A stretch of 64,000 nt of DNA from Cucumis sativus (Eukaryota > Streptophyta > Magnoliopsida > Cucurbitales > Cucurbitaceae): positions 6,200,001 to 6,264,000 of the forward strand of contig NC_026660.2 in the NCBI RefSeq assembly GCF_000004075.3, written 5' to 3'. The position numbers and the translations under genes were made by a program. Below are positions 55,067-64,000 of the stretch, piece by piece. How positions within the stretch are numbered: the first letter of the stretch is position 1; every line of letters starts with the position of its first letter. Below the pieces are notes generated by a model. It was not told the DNA's origin and ran no database searches. It saw only the letters and a list, made by a program, of their open reading frames with translations.

Positions 55067-58000
55067 CTACAGTAGAAGCAGCTCCGAAAAGGAGATCGGA
55101 GAAATGTAAAGAAGAAGAAGAAGAAGTAGTAGAATTGAGAGTTCTTGGGAGTGACGTAATTGGGGAGTGAAGAAGAATAATGGCAAGAGAAACGGAACGG
55201 TTTGTGGATGGTTGGATCCTGCCTGCGCTTTGGAAAATGAGAAGACAACAACGGCCGCCGCAGATTTTCACTCATTTTCTTTATTCAAATAAAGTAAATT
55301 AATTTGTAAACATTATTATTCAAATGTTTAATCTCTCACTTTGTAACTTTGTGTTCAAATAGATAAATAAGGTAATTATGTTGTGGAATTAATTAATCAG
55401 TTTAGGCATTTTATTAACTAATTAAGTAAATAATAAGTGTTAGATATATTTATTTATTGTAAAAAGGATAGATAGCTTGTTAACATTAAAATTTTAATCA
55501 TAGTTAATTATAATTGGTATTGTCATAAGTTTGTTTTGATTTTACTTATTAAAATCTAATTGAAATAAATTAAATTTATTTAGGTTAAGTCATGTTCTAA
55601 TTCAAAATATCCTCTCTCTTTTTATCATTATTTGATGTGATAATTTACCAAATTTTTAAGACTACCTAGCATGTTTGATATACTCATTTAGTTTAACATT
55701 TCCAAATAAGATACAAGAAACAAAGAAAATAATGAAGTTATTAAAAGCGAATGCTTTAATAGGGTTTTGTGTTAGTATTGAAACGTGTGTTATTATAGAC
55801 ATATACACCTTTTTTGAACTTGTCGACTCGTAACTTTTTGTTTATATTTTATTGCATATAAAAGTAGTATGAACGTTGGACAAATCAAAGAAAGAAAGGC
55901 AAATGTATCTATACAAAATTCTAACATAAATTAATGTTTAATATTGGTTATTCCCCAACTCGAGATAAATTGAAGTAAATTCATCGTTATACTAACATCA
56001 AAAATAGTTTTAAAATTTTTTTTACCTAGAGGATTGGTGCAATTTTTAAAAGTCGAATAATATATTTCAACATGAGGTATTAGTGTGAATTATGATGTAA
56101 CTTTGATTTTTTTTTTATTATAAAGTCTAAAGGTATATTGAAGTTTTTCAAAACTTAATTATATTTTTCAAATAGAGTACTCATGCAAAAGTAATTTTGA
56201 TGAGTATTACTCAAGCTTTTGAATATTTAGAAGTATTCTTCTTCACCTAAAGTACAAAACTATTGAGTGTGTTTTATATAATTCCATCCAACATATTATA
56301 TGTACAATCAAAGGAGGTTCATCCACTGGGATAATATGTTGAAATAGACACAGAGATCTAAATTTTGATAAAAATGACTCTAAAATGGATGGAAATTGCA
56401 AGAAAAATATTTAGATTATTAAGTACACATTTATACACTTTTCATTAGTGAGGATCGGACTGTTTCCATGGGAAGGCTCATTATTGTGTTTTCATTTAGC
56501 TCGTATGGTTAAATATCGCAATCCATATTATATATATCATATTGATGTTAGCAACCTTATTTGGTTGCATATGTAGACAAGAAGTTAATACGTAGGCAGA
56601 ATCTAAGCCAAGTACGTATGTTATATGTACTAAAGTTGGTTGACATGGGAAGAACAATTAAAATATTGTAGTTGAAGTCCTCTTTTCAAAGTATAAATTC
56701 ATTTTTTTAAATTGAAGTACATTTGAGTTTTTTTTTTTTTTTAGGTGGGGTTTTTTATAGCCAAATTATATTTTCGAGAGGTCACATCACTATAATTGTT
56801 CGAGTCTTTTTTGCTAATTTAGTAAAATATATATTACAATATATTGTTGAAAAAAAATGTTCTAAAAAATGGGTTAAAATATAAGTTGGCTCATTGAAAT
56901 TATAGATCTATGTCTATTTAATAAATAGAGTCCAAAAAATACCTTATAAGTCGGTCAATAATTAATTGATAAACTCCTTCCATTTAATGTTCATTAAACT
57001 GTGGATTAAAAAAGAATTGAAAGAAAGAAGAGTTGAACTTACAATTTTTATATCGAGTCAAGTTTTGGACACCAAGTTCTCCATGGTTTTTTGTTTTTTA
57101 TTTTTGAAGATTTTCGATATTTAAATACTCAAATTTGAATGAGTTCATGAATCAAATAGTAATTTAGAGTAATTGAGGTATCTTTTTTATAATCCTTCTA
57201 ACTGGGAAGCAAACTAGATTGCTTGTATGATGGGATTAATGTTGTCAAGTGAAGGTTACTAAATTTTCACACCTTAGTCTCACCAAGAACCATCTAGTTT
57301 CAAAATCACTCCATCACCCTGAATTTTGACTTAAATTCACTAAAAAACATATATATATAAATTATTCAAGATTGATGATGTAATGTTTATTCTTTCAAAC
57401 ACATTTTTATATCACCAAAATTGGTTTTAAACCATTAGATCTAACTAATTTAAAAATACTCTCAAACATCTCTGTTCTATTATAACCAATCTTACAACCA
57501 CGCTATGTTCTTGTCAAGATTTCAACCAAATAAAGCCCAAATTCACGGTTTCTTCTCAATTTTCCTAACTATTGGAACCAACATGTTAAAAATTAATCTT
57601 AAGAGTAGGAAGAGTGACTATGGTTTTCATCCTAAGACAAGGCTACACTAGATCGAATAGGGAAAATATTTAAACATATTGAAAATTCACATTTCGAAAG
57701 AAAAAAAAAAGCTTATAGTTGGATATTCCATGACGCATAAAGTAATTTTAGCAGTGAAAATTCCAGTCATTTCTTTGAATATACGAATCCGTTTCTCTCG
57801 AGATAAATAATAATAAATATAGTAAAGAGTAGGTGAAGTTCTTGATATTTGGTAAAATTAACATATGCTTTGTTTTTACTCTTTTAAAAAATAATTAACA
57901 AGGAGCTTCACACCTTAATTGAGCTTTTCTAAAAAATTTATAATTTGGTTAACCAAATTCATAGTTTCTTTCCTTGAAAAAAAATGGTCACGACTATACT

Positions 58001-58825
58001 TTCATAATTCAAACTTGAAATCTTTGGACAGATTTTATAATATATATTACTTTAAGGGGAAAAAGGGAAGTAAGAAAATTGGTCCATTTGCAAGTATTGT
58101 TGATATCAATTATCAAGTGATCGGAAGGAAGGCTTTTGTCCTTGTGCTACTCAGTCCTTGCTCAAATCTTTTGAGCGAACTCCTTATTTCCTCCTTCCTG
58201 ACTTGTTAGCTTAAAAACACATACAAATCTGCCACCCCAAAATCATCAGTCCAATCTTGCATTTGCAATTCCTTCCCATCTCATTTTAATTGAGCGGGAC
58301 CATTTAAAGATTAAAACCTATAATTGTTCTCTCACGCCATTCCAGACCAGAAAAAAATTGAAAAGCTAAAGCAAAAGAAAAATGTAAAGAGGCCCCCGCC
58401 AGTGAAAATTGGAGCCGTATGTGAGAACTCACAATTTTCCCAAATTCATTTTCCCTTTCTTTCTCACTCGCACTATTACTCTCCTCCTCCTAGTCCCTTC
58501 CTTCATTGACCCGTTGATTATTTCAAATCTATCAAAGTCTCTCTCCCAGGTAAAAATACGGGACAGAATTTCAGTGTAATCTCTTTGGGCTGCTTTCCAC
58601 ACCATCTTGTTGTAGGGCGTGTTAGATGGGGAGTTAACATCTCTCTCTCTCTCTCTCTCTCTCTTAATAGTCTTAGGATTTTCCTAAAACTAAACCTGGG
58701 TCTATAGCCACCGTGTTGTGTTGAGTTTCTTCTCCGTGTTATATAATCTTGTATTTAAATCTTTCAGTTTTAATTTGGCAAAAGGTGTGTGTTAAGGTTT
58801 CTGGTGGATGGGTGCGTCGATTGGG
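55067..58825. other. SCD2 promoter and AT-rich gap before the CPL3 end
   Basis: The first ~200 bp upstream of SCD2 are GC-richer and contain GAAGAA repeats, consistent with its leader and promoter. From about 55280 to 58600 the DNA is AT-rich with no supported gene. The right end is the probable CPL3 3' UTR, with a (CT)n run. Confidence 0.6.
58641..58664. repeat. (CT)12 microsatellite near the CPL3 3' end
   Basis: About twelve CT units on the plus strand, roughly 165 bp beyond the CPL3 stop codon. Confidence 0.85.
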
Positions 58826-61800
58826 TTATGGTTTTATGGCAAAGTCCTGCTCAGTTGCCCTCCGGTAAAGCAAAGCCGATGCTTCCACCCTGTGCATTGC
58901 TCAAAAAGGTTAGCCCAAAAAACTATAACAATGAACTTCAAAACTCTAAAACATAAAGGCACGAGAAAGGGAAACTTTGAACAAGAATCTCACCACCCAG
59001 GATGAACCACGAATCTGCCAGTGGAGAGAGCCCAATTCACCTGTCCAAAACAATTGCAACAAGGAACATCAACACAGTGCGTAGGTCCCATTAATACACT
59101 AAAATTAAAGTATATGATGTATTCATACACCCCAAGTGCAATGATACTTTATCCTCAAACAACCTGCAAACTTTTAACTAATTAACAGGTGAGTTAAGAG
59201 TTTTCAACAAATATTTCCTCCCCAAATATGATTAGGAGTTGGATAAGTAACTGGAATAAGGAATTCCCGAATGTAAGAGACCACAATCCATAGTTAAAGA
59301 GTGTCACGCTACCTTATCAGTTCCAAGAGAATTTGCAACAACGTGGGTAACCTGTTCGTCAATCTGGTTGGTGCACTGGGCGCCAAACTGTTCAGCTGTT
59401 TGCCACAGGGGATGGAGATGAGGATTTGCTTCACCAACCGGAAAAACCCTGCTAAACACTATACGGCAACCAGCCAAAATCTTTTGTTGCTCAGCGGACA
59501 AGATAGTTCTAACATCTACTTGATCTAATTCAGGATTGGAGAAAAAACTTTGGTGGATTCTCTGGATAACCTAAAGGACCAAAATTCAAGATGAGGAAAA
59601 TTAACTAATTCATTGTATTATGCTGAACAAGTGGAGAAACAAGATTTACCCCCAGTGAAGATGCCAAAGTACCATCTTCTGGTCTCTCATCATGATCAAT
59701 CTCTAGAAGAGAAGGACCCAAAAGCCCAAACTGGCGCCTACTACATGGAAAGTAAGTATACCTGCATAGAAAGCCAGAACAAACAAATTCATGAGATCCC
59801 AAATTTGTAAGGTGATCAAACACTAAAAACATCTTCTAGTTTAGAGGAATGGATCATATTCTTACCTTTCTACAACAATCAAGTTCATTTTGTTGTGTGG
59901 CCACACCCTGATGGAATCATCTATTATAACAACACCAGACTCCATGCCCAAAACACCTTCCAGATCCTTACTCTTGGGTACCCTATCATCACCATCCAAT
60001 GGGTCTCCATCATCACCTCGAGAAATAACTCGCCCAGCAAACAGAACCCCTTTTGGATCAAGCACTTTTGCCATCTCTGTTGCATATAACTTGTTTCCCA
60101 TTGTGTACAGATGCAGTTCATAGAGTTCGCTGGCCTAAAATGCAGAAGAGAACACAAGCACCAAAGTATCCAGTCAACACTATTATCCAGTTACAACTTG
60201 AAGAGGAAATAAAATTATATAAACCCTTCAACCGACCTTTTCCAAGAAGTTCCAAACCCCTGGCCGTAGTTTTGTCCACATTCCCATATGAGGAAATCGA
60301 AAAAGATGTCTCTGTGCCTTCTCACGATCCTGTTCCTCTTTCTTTCTCAAAATTTCATCATGCACCGGATCTACTTCCACAAACTAGAACAAGATCATAC
60401 AAGTCATGAAATTGAATTTCCAAGTTGATAGTGAAATCAGCTTTAATTATCAAAAAAATAACCTTAGCAGAATTCAGAAGTGTGTGATCTAAATCCAAGA
60501 CAAGACAGAGTTTGCGTGCAGCAAACATTTTTTTCTGCTCTTCTATTCGTCTTGCCCTCTCTCTCTGGATAGCGGCCTTTTGCTTGTCATCATAGCTATC
60601 AAATAGATGCTCGAGATCTCCCCATGCACCCTGTGAACGAGAGGATGCAGCCATATCTACTGCTTGGAAAGCAGTTGTCACAGGTTTACTGTCCATAGAG
60701 CTTGACCCTACAGGCTTTGATGAGGAATTCGGTGAAGAAGTTGGTGGTGAGGGAACAGACATAATATCAGCAATATTTTTCAGATTGTTTGTGAACTGTC
60801 TACCAATGTCAGGCAGTATTGTTTGTGACGAAGCTAATTTCGAATCTCCCTGGCCTTCTTGCTTATGGCCATTTGGTATGTCCCGACTTCCTTCTGTGTT
60901 TGAAGCAGTTGGTACAACGCCTTTTAATTGATCATTTCCCAAGCTCCCAACCTTCTGAAGAGAATTACCATGGAGAACACGGCGAGGGTCACGAGGTTTC
61001 ATACGAACTTTTCCCAAATCATCCTGTCGACCCTGAAAATGATGAAACATGTGCAAGATTTAAAATAAACACAATATCAATCTAGAATAAGTTACCACAG
61101 ATATTGATAAACAAAGTCACATGCTTCAACAGCATAGAAACAGGCCAGAAATGTGTGGGTGTGGGTGTGGGTGTGGGGGGGCAACTTTGTTCGATAAAAA
61201 TTTATGGATCATGTCAGAATAAAGGTACCCAAATTTGTCATTTGTTGAACTCTTGAGTCAAATTAAAAGCAAGGAAAACCAAGTACTTGTGTACTTGAAA
61301 TTACCAACTTAATTGGGAGGCAACATCTTTTCAAGGAGACAAGCAATAAGAAATAAACATTATAATGAACATGGGAAGAGGCAAAGCAGCACATATTGAA
61401 AGATATGCATACGACGAGCAAAGGAAAGTATTGTGCATAACTTTAAGTGTTCTGAAATAATCAACAATCACTCACCACAGCAACCACCGGTGATGCACTT
61501 GGTGTTCCTGCTGATTGCTGCAAAATTCCAGATGTCGCAACAGGAGCATTTATTAGTGGACTAGATCCTTGACAAGGATTTAAGCTTGTAGGACAAATTG
61601 CATTTTTTTCAGGTTCACTTGACTTCAATTTCAATTCTGCAGCCAATTGCTGCTGTTGGCTCATTTTAAGTAAATTGAGGAGCATGGTTGGGTTGACAAC
61701 AATATCTTTCAACAGTGAGGGCAAGGAAGCATCATTGCTATTATTTACAGTAGGTGTGCACTCATTTCCAGAACCAGAATTGTTTGTAACATTGCTTTTT

Positions 61801-64000
61801 TCAGTTGCATTTGCTTCAGCAATTTCCATCTGATTCCTATTAAAAAGTCTGGGTCCCGCTGGCATGGTATCTTCTAACCAGCCACCACTTCCAGATACAG
61901 CTCTCACATCACTTGCAGCTACTGCAAGATTCTGAGATCCAATCCTCAGCCTTTTCACTTCAGGGCCATCTGTATTAGGCTCCCCATCCATCTTTTGCTT
62001 TCTCAAGTGTAGGGTTGCAGCAGATTCTAAAATAGAAGAACTCTGCACTGAGGCCATTGTGCGTGGATTAAGATCCATACCACTTGCATCAGAATTGACA
62101 ATTCGTAGCCTAGGGTCCCTGCTTTTCGCTAAAGGCTTTACTGTTGGATTAGACACAGAGCTTGGAGGAGCAACATTTAGAGGACTAATCAGTACTCTAG
62201 TGCTGGAACTATCCATGTTAGGGAAAAGACCTGTGGATACATTAGAAGCGGAATTTGACTTTTGACCTGGTTTAGAAACATTTGAAGACTTTAAACTTCG
62301 GATGATGGAAGAACTAGAAACCTCCCCACCAATATCACCACCCCCATCGTGTTCTTCTGAAGGAGTTGGACTAGGAAGTCTATCAGCCATTGAAAAGGAA
62401 CTTCGACCAAACTTCTGTTGATAGGTTGAAACAGCTTTTAGGGCATCAGTTTCATAAGGATGCGATCTAGATCCATCTACAGGAAATGCCATCTTTGTAG
62501 GGGCGTTTCCTGATTTTTGGACAGAAAAAATTGTAGGAGCTTCTCTGGTGGGTGATGGAAGACTGTCTGCATCATGATCCTTGTGAAGGTCTAACAGTGG
62601 GAGTAAGGGGCCTCTACCCTTTATACTAGATACCCCAGATTGCAGTCCCTCAGATAAGATATTTAAGTTATTTTTTCCCTTAACCCCAAAAGGTATGGAA
62701 TCCGAAGCCAACTTATTTGAAGGAGTTAATTGTGAACTAGTACTTGTATACGCAGAATAGAAATCCATATCTTTCACCCCATTAGGTATATGAATCTCAA
62801 CCTCTTTAGCACTGCCTCTCATGCTGGGCAAATGGTCGAGGGAATCTGTAGATGGCATTTTGACCTCTACCTGTAGAAAATAGTCAGGCTTTAGCTAGAA
62901 CATATCAAAATCTCCTACATAACATAATAACATCATTACACAATAAGGAAAAAGAGAACGGTATACTGTACCGATTTTATCTGCTCGGGAGAAAAGAGAG
63001 GAGGATCGCAATTTTTTACATAAGAAAGCAGCCTATGAACAAAACCAACATCGAATAGTCGTTAGATACTAAACAAGCAGACTAAACCTCCAGATGGAAT
63101 GGAAAATAACGGGCTATGATGAGCAAAAACCTTGACAAATGTTCCTTGTGCTCCTCCTTTTCGCTGAGGTTCATGGAGCAAAACACCTGAGATGAAAATG
63201 TAACATCTCCAGTGTTCATTGTCATAATCATCAATTAATAATATACGTTAAATAAGATTTCCCAGCAAAGGGAAGCTTATTGACTAAACAAAAGAGGGCG
63301 CGAGATTCTTGGGGTGCCTTACGGAATTGATTAAACGAAGAGCAGCATATAATCGTTGAATAAGCGCATCCTTTCTGGGCACTACCTTTCCCTGGAGCAA
63401 TTCCACAAACGTCTCTATAGAACTATGTATTTGGGAGCAAACTTCCTGAAAGGATCTACAAGAAAGAAATCAGACTGTCAATTTTCCAGCAACCCATCGA
63501 TCCAAAACTGAATTAGATCGGTTCACTTACTTCTGGGCGGCGTCGATAGTAACACCATCCAATGTTTTCTGAATAAATTTCAGTAGTTCGTCCAATTCCT
63601 TGGTCTCCAAATCAAACTCCTGACCATTAATATCCATATCACGACTATCGGACAACATTGCTTTAGAGTCAGCAACCTCTTCGACAAACTCCGTATCCAT
63701 ATCAATTTCACCCTCCTCCAATTCACCTTCCTCTTTCTCCCCATTGGCATTATCACAATTCATTTCATCCCCACTATCATCAATCACAACTCTATCCTCT
63801 TCCTTGGTAGTATTACTCCCATCATCCTTTGCATTCCCAAAAGGAGTAGAAGAAGAATGCTTGGATTTCTCATCGAGGTCAGCCTCCATAACAAAAATAT
63901 CATTCAAAGGCTTATTCTGAACTGCCTGTGCCCAAGCAAGATTATACAAACCAGAAGCATAACCATGACGCATGGCAGGATAATTCTTATACAAATCACT
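58826..64000 (-). CDS. CPL3: RNA polymerase II CTD phosphatase-like 3 (CPL3), 5' end outside window
   Basis: Twelve exons within the window: 64000-63531 (cut by the edge), 63455-63323, 63186-63131, 63032-62972, 62870-61476, 61032-60463, 60383-60237, 60134-59866, 59761-59650, 59570-59313, 59040-58994, 58889-58826. They encode 1193 residues in a continuous frame. The N-terminal part is acidic (KEEGELEEGEIDMD); a long Ser/Pro-rich middle comes from one 1395-bp exon. The FCP1-type phosphatase domain begins at KLCLVLDLDHTLLNS, whose DLDHT is the DxDxT catalytic motif (first Asp is the phosphate acceptor). A C-terminal BRCT domain follows (about 1094-1180 of the visible part; AGCRIVFSRVFP, THVVAN, RFVVHPGW). 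CPL3 removes phosphate from the Pol II C-terminal domain and restrains ABA and defence genes in Arabidopsis. The domain order and closing residues match. The start codon is not visible. Confidence 0.95.
61151..61181. repeat. GTGTGG repeat in a CPL3 intron
   Basis: GTGTGG-type units repeat about four times on the plus strand and run into seven G, inside the intron between the 570-bp and 1395-bp exons. The plus strand could form a G-quadruplex; it is C-rich in the transcript. Confidence 0.8.

Overview
This is a plant nuclear window: AT-rich, with many GT-AG introns, no operon-like packing and seven protein-coding genes, all of angiosperm families. Gene content and protein wording suggest a eudicot, and I lean towards a cucurbit such as Cucumis; that is inference, not proof. 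I rebuilt each gene model exon by exon, and all exon phases close. No rRNA, tRNA, CRISPR, recognisable miRNA or intact transposon was found.

Layout. 1-5083: no gene, but a promoter-like island at 340-930. 5084-7371 (-): a two-exon AP2/ERF group-X transcription factor whose first exon has no in-frame ATG. 7640-17255: long AT-rich gap. 17256-24079 (-): a complete MEI2-like RNA-binding protein, 14 coding exons, 968 aa, with a long leader carrying a 28-codon uORF. 25300-36050: second long gap. 36280-38322 (+): trihelix factor of the ASR3 type, 355 aa. 42359-43784 (+): CORYNE-type receptor pseudokinase, 387 aa, with a tiny uORF overlapping its start codon. 44721-45345 (+): LIR1, a light-regulated chloroplast protein, 137 aa. 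46080-47283 (-): small P-loop ATPase, SWSAP1-like, 206 aa. 48739-55066 (-): SCD2 coiled-coil trafficking protein, 17 exons, 534 aa. 58826-64000 (-): CPL3-type RNA polymerase II CTD phosphatase, cut by the right edge (1193 residues present).

The genes are not a pathway. They are independent loci: stress and regeneration transcription (ERF, ASR3), meiosis-type RNA binding (MEI2-like), stem-cell peptide signalling (CORYNE), photosynthetic electron-transfer anchoring (LIR1), recombination (SWSAP1-like), cytokinesis and clathrin traffic (SCD2), and Pol II dephosphorylation (CPL3). The most interesting signals concern translation starts and leaders: the ERF that seems to need a near-cognate ACG start, the peptide-like uORF before the MEI2-like gene, and the TAATG-coupled uORF of CORYNE. 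A 22-nt C run (G on the coding strand) inside an SCD2 intron is also unusual.
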